Both the position numbers and the translations under genes were made by a program. Source: Paramecium pentaurelia (Eukaryota > Ciliophora > Oligohymenophorea > Peniculida > Parameciidae). Taken from it: a DNA stretch of 64,000 nt. Under the pieces are notes generated by a model, which saw nothing but the letters and a program-made list of their open reading frames with translations, was not told the origin of the DNA and did no database searches. The stretch's first letter is position 1; each line of letters starts with the position of its first letter. Of this stretch, positions 49,541-61,293 are shown one piece after another. The stretch is from the NCBI GenBank assembly GCA_905183005.1, contig CAJJDO010000098.1, positions 124,001-188,000 on the forward strand, given 5' to 3'.

Positions 49541-50672
49541 TCAAACTTTATCACTAATCAAGTATTTCTCTTCCACTTTTATGCATTCACCTCCTTTTTA
49601 AGGATCAAATTATGCCTTATAGTACTTTCCTTCATATGAAATTACGATCAATTGATGTTCATCTGGCACAAATGACACTTTGCACTTTGTATCAAGCACT
49701 CTAAACTGAGCAAAACTCCATTCAGATCCCAAAATAGGAATGATTCCCTTTAGAAATTCAAATTTACTCTTTGGATTGTGGGAAACCTAATTCTAAATTT
49801 ACTATTCTTGTTATAATCCTTCTTAATTGACTGCAAAAATGTGTATAGTTCCTTAATCAGAAGCACAACCTAACCATTATGATCTAAAATCAAATGCTAA
49901 ACTAGTTATTGTTGCATAATCATTCCCTCTTCGAAGTTCTTATGAAATTTATCTATTTTAAATGTATTCACATACCCAGTATTTGTATCATAGATACGAA
50001 TTACAGTGCCTTTTTCACTAGATGTAGCCAATTTTGTCCCTGTTGAATTCAATTAAAGATAAGAAATTGGAGAAACATGTGCTTCTATACAATAAGCTTT
50101 GTTAGCGTCATAATTGTTTACAAAAACCTTTCCTACAGATTTCTCTAATGTTGCCAAGATTGTATGATCTCCTTCTGTATTAATAGTACAAATTCCTTAT
50201 TCTAATATTATAAAAATACCCCTTGGATTAGGACATGTTTCAATTTAATCAAGTAGTTTCAAGTCTGTAAAATTGTAAACAAATATTTTTTTTTCAAGAA
50301 CAACAACTACTCTATCATTTTTTAGCTTAACATTTTTTATCTTAGTTCTGAAACTCATTTCTCCAATACATTTTACAAGATCTAAATAGAAATTGTATAT
50401 TTACGATCATCCCATATGATCACTTTATTATCAGGATATTTTGGCTATAAACCGCCTCCAACTAATGCCAAAATATTGCTTCTGTATAGCATTTCTACAT
50501 GACCAATACCTCCTTTCAAGTCTCTTTAAAATTTTTCAGTTGAATTTAATGCATTACAAACTCGAAATCCTGTGTCAGTACCAACACAAAACATGGCTAT
50601 ATTATTTTATTATAGTTTACTTGAATCTTAATTGAACCCTGCAAAAAGTATTTCTGATTTTGTAGAATTCAT
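49541..50672 (-). CDS. ATG18: ATG18/WIPI-type PROPPIN
   Basis: Phosphoinositide-binding beta-propeller of the autophagy pathway, 353 aa, a typical length. NQDSTMFCVGTDTGFRVCN opens blade one, KKIFVYNFTDLKLLDQIET and CIEAHVSPISYLQLN follow, then TSSEKGTVIRIYDT. The lipid-binding LRRG motif appears in SQELRRGNDYATITSLAFDF. Then CASDQGTIHIFAV and a C-terminal blade with FVPDEHQLIVISYEGKYY. Introns are 50597-50620, 50382-50404 and 49953-49975. With ATG8 at 60.4 kb, two core autophagy genes are present in this window; they are not adjacent. Confidence 0.9.
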
Positions 50673-50705
50673 TAATGTAAATATTAAAAATAAATCTTTT
50701 ATAAA

Positions 50706-51695
50706 TCAGCATTTTTTAGGGATTCTTTAAGGCTCTTAACTAATACTTCTAAAACTCTAAGGTTCATTTCTCTAATTTAAAGGACTTTAGAAATTAATGT
50801 ATATATTTACCATGGTTTTTTAATTAACTATCTCAGAGCATTGATCTCCATATAATTTGGTTATGAATATTTTCGTGCAATTTTATCTGGAGAGTCTTGA
50901 TTTTAAGATTCTTTTATTATAGAACAACACTTACTTAATTAAGGAGTGTTATCACCTTTAGGTTTTTATGGTTCTTTACTTAATTATTGATTACGACCTT
51001 TACGAATGGCAGCTTAAACTTAATTAAAATTATTTTTATTTGGAGAATTCTCAACCAAAGTGAAAAGTTATAAATTGTCTAAGTGATCCATAGAAGATTG
51101 TATAGGTTCAGTTTTAGTTGCCTAGAATGGAGCTTTTTGATTTGCTTTATGTTTTGTATCTTAAAGATCATTTTTAATAGTTATCAATTCTTTTTCTTTA
51201 TTATCAAGACTTTTTTTTAATTCAGTTATAAACTATTCAGATTTAAGTTTTTCAGATTCAAATTCATCTAGCTTTTATTAAGCTTATTCTAGTAAAATTT
51301 ATAGTTATTATTGCACTCTTATATGTTATCTTATATCTGCTTCCATCTTCTATAACTCAATTTCAAATTACTTGCTATCCCCAAGAGAGCACAATTTATC
51401 CTCTAATTCTAATTTAGATTTTATCAAATATATAGCTATCTATTTTAAATAATTCAATAAGATAATTTAATCTGTATTTTAAAGAGCTTCTCTTGATTCA
51501 TTAATTGGTATTACCATCTATAAATATTCTTTTGATGTCTCTTTTTAAATTAATTTTAATTACATAATCTAGTTTTTTACAAATATCCATAAAGACTTCC
51601 AAAATTGGAGTAACCATTACTTTATCTTATTAAGCTCTTCTTCTTTTCATAATATTTGCATCATAATAATTTTCTTTGTATTCATTCAAGTCCAT
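50706..51695 (-). CDS. Coiled-coil protein, unknown
   Basis: A 312-aa protein with two introns: 51539-51563 (25 nt, GAG end) and 50785-50810 (26 nt, AAG end). The basic start MDLNEYKENYYDANIMKRRR is followed by a long coiled-coil (LCSLGDSKQFEIELQKMEAD, QLQILLEQAQQKLDEF, ITELKKSLDNKEKEL) and a Pro/Ser-rich tail. Without the second intron the frame would run on and overlap the ATG18 start by an ATGA, which is less likely. It ends 33 nt before the ATG18 start. No family recognised. Confidence 0.6.
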
Positions 51696-51842
51696 TTATA
51701 TATATATAAAATTTATACTTTTTATTCAATTGATAATTTCAACTAGAAATATATAAATTCATAATAAGAATCCATCCAATTAAAGAGGTAATTCAATCAA
51801 CTTTTAATTAAGTAATCATAATTTTTGTAAATTTTATTGAAA

Positions 51843-52934
51843 TCATAAGTTTCTTTTTCTATTTAGAATCTCTGAAAGGTTTATTGGTTTTGGCTCAGGA
51901 AGATTAGAAGTCAATATAGTATTATTTTTAATTGACTTTTATGTATTCTCTTCAACACCTTAGTTAAATTCATTAATCAATTCAACCATAGAGACAGAGG
52001 ATAGAGATAAATTATTTATTTATTGTTCTGATGAGGCAGCATCAAATATTGATTAAATATTTCTAAGAGTAATATTAAGAGCTGGTAAATGTCCTTTGAT
52101 TTATTGAAATTTTTAATCTATTTACTATAATCTTTAAATCTCATTAGTATCATTTATTTTATATTTGGTTTCCTTAAATTTCTATAATTCTTATTGTTAC
52201 ATATCGATAATATTTTACAATTTCTCATTTTTTAATTCTTATTCATAAATAACTTAATCTTTTTCAGAAATTATATATTGTAATTATTCAATATATTGAT
52301 TAGTTTATTAATCAGAATGCATTTAATCTATTTTTCTATTTTTCTCCATTTCTTCTAATTCATTTTCTAATTATTAAATTCTTTCACATAAACTTTATTA
52401 TAATTCTTCATATTTTAATTTCCAGTCTTCATGATATTATACAGATGCATTTCGAGATTTTTAGTTCCTGGCAAATTTACCCATACTTTTTTTATGGCTA
52501 CTATCATTAACCTTTACTAATTTTTAGTCTTAATTGATGCTTAAATGAGGCACTTATTTTACTTCCACTATACTCATACCTACTTTAGGATTAAAATTCT
52601 CTTTCTGATCCTTTTTACCATATAACAGTTACTTTACCAAAAGCGGACTATTATCTTAAATATTTGCAGCCATTATTTCCCTGGGTGATAATGAAGCAGA
52701 TGATCTTTACATACTTTTTGGTGCATAATAAGTAATTTATTTTGTCTCTTCTTTCTGATTAAAGTATTTACACAATCCATTTAAGGATTAAATTAAATTG
52801 TTAGGTTTTGATTATTAAAGGGGAGTAGTAGGTATAATTGGCTTAGATTTAGTCACATGACAAGATTATTATGATGAACGAGGCTCTGTATGAAAATTAT
52901 CTATTGGATTTGGTACAACTCGCTTCACTTGCAT
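51843..52934 (-). CDS. Coiled-coil protein, unknown
   Basis: Single-exon 363-aa protein. The first 150 residues are polar and Ser/Pro/Gln rich (PIIPTTPLQQSKP, SASLSPREIMAAN). The middle is a strong coiled-coil (WKLKYEELQQSLCERIQQLE, NELEEMEKNRKIDQ, DTNEIQRLQQIDQKFQ). The C-terminal part holds ALNITLRNIQSIFDAASSEQ. No catalytic or membrane element is seen. It lies in tandem with another coiled-coil gene, but the two are not evident paralogs. A cytoskeletal role is plausible but unproven. Confidence 0.65.
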
Positions 52935-53447
52935 TATATTCTGTTATAAAATTAATATTAATTTTTAAATTTTGATTAGTAGATTATTTGTGCTTGGATT
53001 TTTATTATATATTTAATGAGATAAATGGTTTAAATCATCATTGGTTTAATATATTATGATTAATTCTTATGATTGTCTTTTGAAATCAATAAAACAATAA
53101 GGAAATAATTGAAATACAATATATTTTTTAATTATAAAGTATATAAAATAAAATTACAGAACCTAAACAAAATAAGTTATTGATAGATTAAATAAATAAA
53201 TAATTCTGAAAAATTACTGAATTTAATGATAATATATATTAGAATACATATGAAAATAGATATAAATCTTAATAGAAAATGTAATGTAAAACCTTTCAAT
53301 TTTTATTTATTATTAAACATTTCTTTTGATGTAAAATAAATAAAATATTTAGAATGAGATAATAAAATTATGTATAAATAATTAAGAGAAGGAATATTTT
53401 TTATTGAATATGTCATAAGTTTGACTTTTGATAATAAAATCATTGTA
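52935..53447. other. Intergenic region, nothing recognised
   Basis: About 510 nt of AT-rich spacer between two minus-strand genes. No gene, RNA or repeat recognised. Confidence 0.5.
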
Positions 53448-53933
53448 TCATCCATTATAGGGTTATTTACGTCCACGTTCTAATAATAAATCTCTTTCAT
53501 TTTTTTCATATTATAACTTCTCTTATCTATCTCTTTCTTCTTTGTCTTTCTTTTCTTTAGCCTATTGATTTAGAATAAAATGAATACGAATTATAGATTA
53601 GTTTATTTAGTAGCAACTCCTATATCAGTTTTTCTGGCTGCAAAGTTATCTTACAGCATTCCTCTAAATCTATTGATTTCTAAAGTTTGTTATGCATAGG
53701 CCATTTCCTCTGCTTTCTCTTATTCTTATTTTCTTCTCTTTTCTTCAATCTGTTCTTAAATCCATTGCTTCTGTTACTCTTTATTATATTTATTTCGAGC
53801 ATCATATTCTAACGAACATAAAATGAGAAGGTATACATAGATCTTCACCATCAAACTCTTTAAGACCACTTATTCCTTGTCTTTATTACTATTCAGGATG
53901 TTGTCTAAAGATAGTTTCCTTTGTTCTTTTCAT
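53448..53933 (-). CDS. RIB43A-like ciliary ribbon protein, N-terminally short
   Basis: A 143-aa protein matching the middle and C-terminal part of RIB43A/RIBC, a structural protein of ciliary doublet protofilament ribbons. RQGISGLKEFDGEDLQYDAR, KYNKEQQKQWIQEQIEEKRR and EINRFRGMLQDNFAARK are diagnostic, and the end LLLERGRKQPYNG fits the family's final segment. Introns are 53809-53836 and 53562-53587. Family members are usually near 380 aa, so roughly the first 130-200 residues are missing. Only 16 nt separate its start from the divergent transporter gene, leaving no room for the missing exon. Confidence 0.8.
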
Positions 53934-53949
53934 TATTAATTTTAATTAA

Positions 53950-55501
53950 ATGAAGAAGAAGAATTCGAGCTCATCCGATATGCTAGAGTAGATTATTAAA
54001 TAATAAGGCATTCAGCTGGCGACATTAGTAGTCCAATGCTATCACCTCGTAGACATAGATAGAAAGGTAATGAGACTTTCAATTTTATGCTTCGAGTGGT
54101 CAATTCTTCATTTGTATTTAGCACATTAACTCTACCCTTTTATTTTTAAATGATAGGGATAATATTCGGAGTATTTGGTTGCTTGTTTTTCTTTATTTTG
54201 AGTTTCTTTTAATCCTTACTTTTATTGGATCTTAAGTACTATGCTCGATCCAAAAAGAAGCAAGGAACTCTAACAAAGTTATTTGAATTATTTCAAATGC
54301 CCAAATACTCAGCTGATATATATCGTGGCATCATGATATTTAATGCATATCTCTACATAGTTTTATTGATGAGTGTATTTCAGTCTTCCATATAATCCTT
54401 AATATATATGATGGCTAAAGATAATATTAAAGATTAGGTAATTATGATAATATATTAAAGTGGGCAGAATCATTAGCATCACAATAATTCATATAATTCA
54501 TTGGAAGTCTATTGATGATTCCATTTTTTGTTAAATGGAAATATCCAGTTTATATAGTTGCAATTGCTAGAATGTTGGGTGTCTTTTCTATCTTTTTTAT
54601 TATAATAGCTTCTTTCGACATTTCTCATTCTATTAGCAATACTCTATATCCATCAAGTCAGAAAGTTGTATAATCCTTTATATCAACTCCAACAATTTTA
54701 ATGGCTTTTGCTTATCATTCATCATTTTTTACAGGGAGAGCATCAGAAAGGGGATTTGAGAATGATGATGATATAGAAAAGAAATTAAAACAAGGAGCAT
54801 TATTTGGTTCGTTATTTTTATTATGTATTGAATTAACATTCTCTATTTTGGCAGCTATAGCATTTAGTTCTGTAAATAGTGATCTCTCATCACTATATGG
54901 AAATTTAATTAGAATGGTTTATCAATCCAAAAATTTTAAATAACCTTTAGGTGATTCCTATTTTTACATATTCTATATTTTGATTGCAATAAGTGCTTAA
55001 TTGCAATTATTATAATATATTCCATATGTTACTGTTTTAGTACTAAATATTTGGGACAAAAAACCATTAATTCCTAAAGAGAAGAATGTAGAATTCATGT
55101 TAATAACTGATGGTGATTTTCATAAAGAAGATGAGAAAGACAATAAAAAATCATAGACAATGAAAAATAAATTTAGATAATCATTTGCAATACATGAAGA
55201 GGCCAAACTTAAGTAGAATCAAAAGATTTCATTTTATGTGACTATTATTGTTTATATAATGGCATTCCTCTTTGCAATGGCCAAACCTCCAATTTTATTA
55301 TTAAGTTGTTTAATGGGATCTACTTCATAGAATTTTGTAACTTTTTTGATACCTTCAATATTATATTTGGATAAGTAATTTAAGATTGATGCCGATATAT
55401 ATAAGAAATGCTTTGCATGGTTTACATTAATATTTTCAATATTCTTTGCTATTATTTCAATTTCATTTGGTTTATATGGATTGTATTCAGATAAGATTTG
55501 A
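53950..55501 (+). CDS. Amino-acid transporter (AAAP/SLC38-like)
   Basis: Predicted multi-pass amino-acid permease, 502 aa with about 11 hydrophobic helices. After a polar N-terminal tail comes NFMLRVVNSSFVFSTLTLPF, matching the G-x-G-x-L-x-x-P opening helix of the amino acid/auxin permease family in position though Gly-poor. ILMAFAYHSSFF corresponds to the conserved F-x-Y-x-x-H motif of helix five. A cytoplasmic loop with Lys/Asp (KEDEKDNKKSQTMKNKFRQ) precedes the last helices. Introns are 53988-54007 (20 nt) and 54438-54460 (23 nt), both ending AAG. Confidence 0.75.
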
Positions 55502-55869
55502 TTAATTAATATGAAAAGTTATTTGATATATATATATAATTTAAATTAATAATATCATATTAATTATTAATGATATTCTTATTTTTCAAAATATTTATAA
55601 AAAATATTATTTAATTTATTTATATTTATATTCATATTAGATATAATTTAATATAAATAAATGTAATAGGAGAGAGAATCAATATTTAATAATATTAAAT
55701 TAAAGAAATATTAATATTATACACATTATGAAATGTACTAATATTAATAGATTTATATTTATATAAGCCTAAATAGTATTTAATTAAAAATTTAAATAAT
55801 AATAAATTACTATATAAAAAACTTGTATAGTAATATTTTAATGAGTTTTAATGAATATGTAAAATAGGT
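55502..55869. other. Convergent intergenic region, nothing recognised
   Basis: 368 nt between convergent stops. Very AT-rich, with no recognisable terminator or gene. Confidence 0.5.
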
Positions 55870-58571
55870 TCAGGAATGCTATTTAGTATTACTTCTTCCT
55901 CTCTTTTGGTTAGTAGTTATTCCTCTATTTTCAGATTTTAGTTCTTTTTCCATTAAAGTGAGCTTAGCCTATAAATAAATATTTAAAAAATAATACCTTG
56001 ATAGAATTAATTAATAACTTATCTGCTGAATCAATATCTTTAAAGCATTCTTTGCCTTATCCTTTTGCTTCTATAATTTATATTTTTCTGACTGCTTCAG
56101 ATGCTAATTTATTTGCTTCCTGCATAACATGATGATTTGAAAATCCAGCCACTTCAATATTTAACATTTATTACCTTCATTACCATCTATGATTTTTTCA
56201 AGATCTGTTTCTTCAAATATTAATTTTGGCTTTAATTTCCAATGTGATTTGATTTCATTCAATTTATTTTATTTTGGATTTCTAACTGCTTATTAATAAC
56301 CTTATTCTGGATTTGATTAGCTTTATAGTTTATCAACACTTTCATGTTAACTTGGTTTTTTGATAATCTTTCTTATATCATTTAGATACTTATTTCCTAT
56401 TACTTTAGCACTTTGTTCTTCATTCCTTTCATTTTCTTTTATTTTCTCATAATATTCTTCCTATCTTATGTACATAAGAATTTTACATCAACATTTCTTT
56501 CTACAATTTTTCCTTCTTTATCAAAAAATACTCCTTTTAATTTTACTTTTTTTGTCATTTCTATAAATTCATAAAAATTGATTTTGTGATGTGCTTTATT
56601 AATAATTTATTCTAATTCCTATTATTTTTCTGGACTAATAGAAGGAAGATAATCCTTAAGTTTATTTAAAAATTCTTATTTAGCTTATTAATTTAATAAA
56701 TAATCTTTGTGAGTTTAATCTTTATCCTTAAATTATTTAGATTATTCTTCTTTTACTTATTTATAAATAGAGGATTCATAAGAAGGTTGATAGGTTATTT
56801 GATTATTTTATATAATTTTTTAATTTCTAATATTTTCTTATGATTTTCTCCTTTTTTCATAATTTTCTTCCCATTATTTTAAATCATTCATTCTAATAGG
56901 TTAATGTAGATCTCTAATTTATTTCAATTTTAATTTGTGTTCTTCTAATTATGTATTGTTAATCTTTTCTTAGAATATATTTTCTAATTTAACATGTAAT
57001 GGTGTAGTTCCAATAATTTATTTAACTTATTCATTTTATTTAATCATTTATTAGGATCGTTCTTATCGCATTTTATCCATTGAAGCTATTTTTTACATAG
57101 CTTTTTCTTTTCTCTTTTGAATTAAATCTTATTCATTTTTAAGTCTAATTTCTTTTTCTTATTTTTATAGAGCTTCTAAATTATCAACATATTATTTATA
57201 TCTATGATTTCTTTATTCTTCTAATTTCTTTCTTTCATTTTTAATTTTAGCAATTTATTCATTCTATTCCTTAATATGTTCTGGATTATGAATTTAACTA
57301 ATATGTTATTTTATAATTAGTGATTAATCATTTGATAAAAAATTATTATTATTAGTACTAAACTTCTAAGTTTTTTAAGATAATAAAATATCAGTTTTTA
57401 AGAAATCCATATTTCGTTCAACACTCAATAATCTTTTTTATAATTCTCTTTCTAATTTTTAAGTTTGAGTATTTTCTATAACTTAATCAGCTGTTAGCTT
57501 TTTCCTTTATTCTTAAACAAGTAACAAATTCTATGCTATTTCTTTTCTTAATTTATCTAATTATTTATGTTTCTTTTTCATCATCAATATTTTATTTTCA
57601 ATTTTATCTTATAATTGAGAATTAACTTCATCAAGAATACATAATGGTTTTGAATTTGATATTAATAGAGTTTCTTATCTCAAAGATTAAATTACATTAT
57701 CTTATGCTTCTTCTACAATCACATCAGCTAACTTAATAATATCATTAATTTACTTTTTATATATCTGTTTTTTTTAATAATTATGCAAAATAATCTTATA
57801 TACTATCACCATTAAATGAATTTTATTGATCATCAAATGATTATGAAACTATATTATTTGTATTATTCTAAATTAATGAGAAACTTGTATTCTTATTTTT
57901 AAATTTAGTTTAATTATTTTTTGAATTAGAAGTCTACAATTATTATTTTTATTATTCATCATTATTCAATTTCTCTAAAAGTCTTTAAGTTTATTCTGGG
58001 ACATATTTTGGTTAAATATTAATCTAAGTCCATTATTAAATAGTTAAAAATATTAAATTGATATTGCTTGGTTGTTAAGCTGAACATTCAATAAATCTAG
58101 CTCCAATTTATGAAGCAAATTTCTTTCCTTCATCAATATTAACTTTTCTTTGTTCTTTCAAATCCAACTTGTTTCCTACAAGTATCCAAAAATCTATATT
58201 TGGATTCTATCTTATTACTTCTAATTCACAATAAATCTAATTATTACCTTTCTGTAAAGTCTATACATTTTAAAAACTTTAATAATCAGTAATATCATAA
58301 ACCAATACAACAGCTTTTGCATTCTTGAATTCAGCTAAAACTTAAGCTCTAAATTTTTCATTCCCAGATGTATCATATATCTAATTAGACTAGAAATTAC
58401 TTATGCTTTCTAATTACTATTACAGATATCTATTTAACTATCTCTTTTAACTACTCCAACTGTTGGTTATGGGTCAACTAATTTATTTTCTAAATATCTT
58501 TCAACTATTGTAGTTTTCCCAGTATTACAATCTCCTAATAGAAGTACTATGAATGGATGTTAGTTTTCCAT
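55870..58571 (-). CDS. Ras-like GTPase fused to long coiled-coil tail
   Basis: An 860-aa protein. Residues 1 to about 180 form a Rab/Ras-like GTPase: P-loop GDCNTGKT (13-20), DTSGNEKF, VLVYDITDYQSF, VGNKLDL and ECSAQQPS, all nucleotide-binding motifs intact. About 680 residues of charged coiled-coil follow (KIKNERKKLEEQRNHRYKQY, KQEKEIRLKNEQDLIQKRKE). No C-terminal prenylation Cys is present (ends NTKQHS). Introns: 58381-58400, 57732-57753 (AAG), 56461-56486, 56152-56174 (AAG) and 55969-55996; the exon total divides by three. I infer a membrane-trafficking or ciliary GTPase that carries its own scaffold. Confidence 0.8.
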
Positions 58572-58763
58572 AATTTACTAAATAAGCAATAATAATAATA
58601 TATTATAAATATGATAATTAGTATTAAAAATATCATTATAATTAATATAATCTATCAAAATATTTGTTCATACATACTAAGTTTATGTTTATCTTCCTTT
58701 ATTATTTTAGTATTTATAGAATAAAGTCAATTATATTTTTCTTTTTAATTTAATTAATTGATT

Positions 58764-60281
58764 ATGCAAAAAAAGCCAAGAAAGAATTTACTTATTCAAA
58801 GATTAAATTATATTAGAGATAAGCAAAACGATATTTATTAGAAGATATTAAATGATGAAATGAAAGTAGATATTTAAGAAACTTTGAAAATGAGTATTAA
58901 AGATGAGAATAATCAACTCAAACCATTCAGAAGAGATTAGTTATAAATTATGAAAAAATCTTAAAATAAACCAGAATTAGTAATTGAATAAATTAATACT
59001 GTATTTTAAATTAAAATTCTTAGCATCTTAAATAATTGTATACTAGGGAATGTTATTGTTTAGAAATCAAAAAAAGAGTCAAAAAATTAATAAAAACAGG
59101 AGATTTTTGTGATCTAAATATTAATTGGTATAATATGTATTATATTAAGGGTTTTATTAGAACTATCCGGAGCTAGAGTAATTAAATTGTAAAATAGGGG
59201 AGTATTTTTAAAATTGCTTGAATAAAAAGATAAATATCCTCCTGAATTATTTGAACCTATTTATTTAGTAAATACTCTTATTAATGATTATAGGATTCTG
59301 TTAGAACTTTAAATCATCTTGATTCAATAAAGAAAAAATAAATAGAAAAATAAATTGAAACAGTCTTAATTGCTTATTCAATTAGAAACCCTGAAATTGG
59401 ATATTGTTAAGGATAAAACTTTATTGTCAATTATTTAATTAATACTCTTAAATTTGATTTAGAAGATGCTTTTTGGACATTTACTTAGATATTAGAAACT
59501 ATAATGCCTATTGATTATTATACTAATATTTTGAGTGCATTAACTGATTAATAGATATTGGATTATTACATTTAAGAATATATTCCAGAATTAAAAACAC
59601 ATTTTCATAAAATAAACCTTTAATCTGATTTTTTTACAGTTTAATGGTACTTATGTATATTTACAAATCAAGTCAAACCATAAGTATAATGTTATACCAA
59701 CTTAGTTAACCAATTTCATTATGTTAATGTTATTTATAGATGGAATTAAATCTTTGACTATTAGTGCACTAATATTATTGATTTTATTGAAAAATGAACT
59801 ATTAAAATTTGATTAATTTAGTAAATTATATAGATTTATATTTTATTAGCTGATGCAATTAATTATATATAGTAATATATAGATATATATTGTGATGTTG
59901 AAATATTTAAATATCACTATTTCCAAATCAAAATTAAAAAAGAAGCCTTTAATTTTGCTAGAGAAGAAATTAGAGCTTAATTAATTTGTAATCTTTTAAG
60001 TTATTTATTAAGAAAAGCATTAAAATGCTATTACAGAAAAATAATAAATAGAAATTGAAAAAATACCTCCTTGTCCAAAAGATTAATAAGTTTGCAATTA
60101 AGTGTTGTTGTCTAATTAATTTTTGAGAAAATCCTCTTCTTTTTATGTTTATAAACACAAAGATCCTCCTGTGATGATAAGAAATTATTGGGATGGCAAC
60201 ATCTTTCCAGAAATTTAGAAATCTCATGAACTTGTTATTTTAAGATAAGAACATATATGTATAAGAAAAAGTTCATTATGA
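58764..60281 (+). CDS. TBC-domain Rab GTPase-activating protein
   Basis: Predicted RabGAP of 471 aa. The TBC domain spans roughly residues 120-370: LSGARVIKLQNRGVFLKLL, arginine finger in IYLDSVRT, glutamine finger in EIGYCQGQNFIVNYL, then MPIDYYTNILSALTDQ and LFIDGIKSLTISALI. Both catalytic fingers are present, so GAP activity is expected. Introns are 59268-59293, 59684-59705, 59821-59849 and 59988-60012 (AAG); all four are needed to keep the frame, and the total divides by three. The C-terminus (KDPPVMIRNYWDGNIFPEIQ) is not a known domain. Confidence 0.87.
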
Positions 60282-60456
60282 AATTATATGTTATTCAATT
60301 AATAAGCGTATTTCTTTAAGTTTATTATAAAACAAATACTTTTACTAATTATTAATGATATGATATAAATCTTCATAGCATTATGTACAAGTATGTAAAA
60401 ATTTAAATAAAATATAATAACAATTATTCAGAAATAATAATAGATTCTCAAAAATA

Positions 60457-60828
60457 TCATCCAAAGGTGGCATATTCACTTAAAATTATTCTTAAAAAAC
60501 CATCATTACTTCGATGTTTAGAATAGATTTCTCCAACTTGACTTTCTAATTAAGAAATTTTAATTACCAGGTTTAATCAATCCAGAATTGTTAACAAATA
60601 AATATATGGCTTCTTTTTTTGACAATTTTAAAGAATTTCTGAGTATTTAAAAAAAATGATAGAAGTGATCTGATTTACTAACTAAATATTTTTTGTGTTG
60701 TGATCCATCTGAAAATCGAATTTTAGATTTATCTGTAATTTAAAGCAAAATTGGACTAAGTATAATGTATTATTATCGTACACTCTATCAGGATATTTAT
60801 CAGCAAAAGAGACTTAAATACTCTACAT
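60457..60828 (-). CDS. ATG8: ATG8-family ubiquitin-like protein
   Basis: Autophagy ubiquitin-like protein conjugated to phosphatidylethanolamine on autophagosomes, 107 aa. MQSIQVSFADKYPDRVPILL matches the KYPDRVPVI start, KKYLVSKSDHFYHFFQILRN the K-x-L-V-P strand, LSKKEAIYLFVNNSG the core, and VGEIYSKHRSNDGFLRI the EIY..H.D.DGFLY segment. Introns are 60756-60781 and 60546-60567. The protein ends ATFG and then TGA, so the lipid-accepting Gly is already terminal and no ATG4 trimming would be needed. The N-terminal helices are shorter than in yeast ATG8. Confidence 0.87.
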
Positions 60829-60839
60829 TAAATAATTAA

Positions 60840-61200
60840 TATTGATATCACTAAAGTAACTCATAATAAAAATTAAACTTATTAAAAAATCCATATAATC
60901 TTTTAGAGAATCGTTTTTTAAACTATGATTCTAAATTTAGCTGAATTATCATTTTCATATTTATTTAAGTAATATTCAATACTGCAATATTTAAAGGAGT
61001 TAATCCTTTTTAATTATAAATATTGCTATTGATATCATTTTAATTTATTGTTTTTAATCAATCTAATTAAATGATATATTTAATTATTTGTAATTTATAT
61101 AGTAATAAAATTATGGAATAATAAAGAATGTCTAAATTTGTAAGATTACTATAATCTAATATAAGAATTTATAAATTTGTACTTTGATATCAAATAGTTA
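60840..61200 (-). pseudogene. Ankyrin-repeat relic
   Basis: Between the ATG8 start and the trichocyst gene stop, one minus-strand frame reads NDINSNIYNQKGLTPLNIAV, a clear ankyrin signature (D.N......G.TPL..A). A neighbouring frame continues YLNKYENDNSAKF. The frames are not joined by any consensus short intron, and in-frame TGAs flank the piece. I infer a decayed ankyrin gene; an unrecognised small gene is the alternative. Confidence 0.4.
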
Positions 61201-61293
61201 TAATCTTAATCCTTAGAGATTGAGAATTAAAGATATTTGAAATAAATAATTATTTTTGATTTTATTATTAAATAAATAATTATGTATTTTGAT

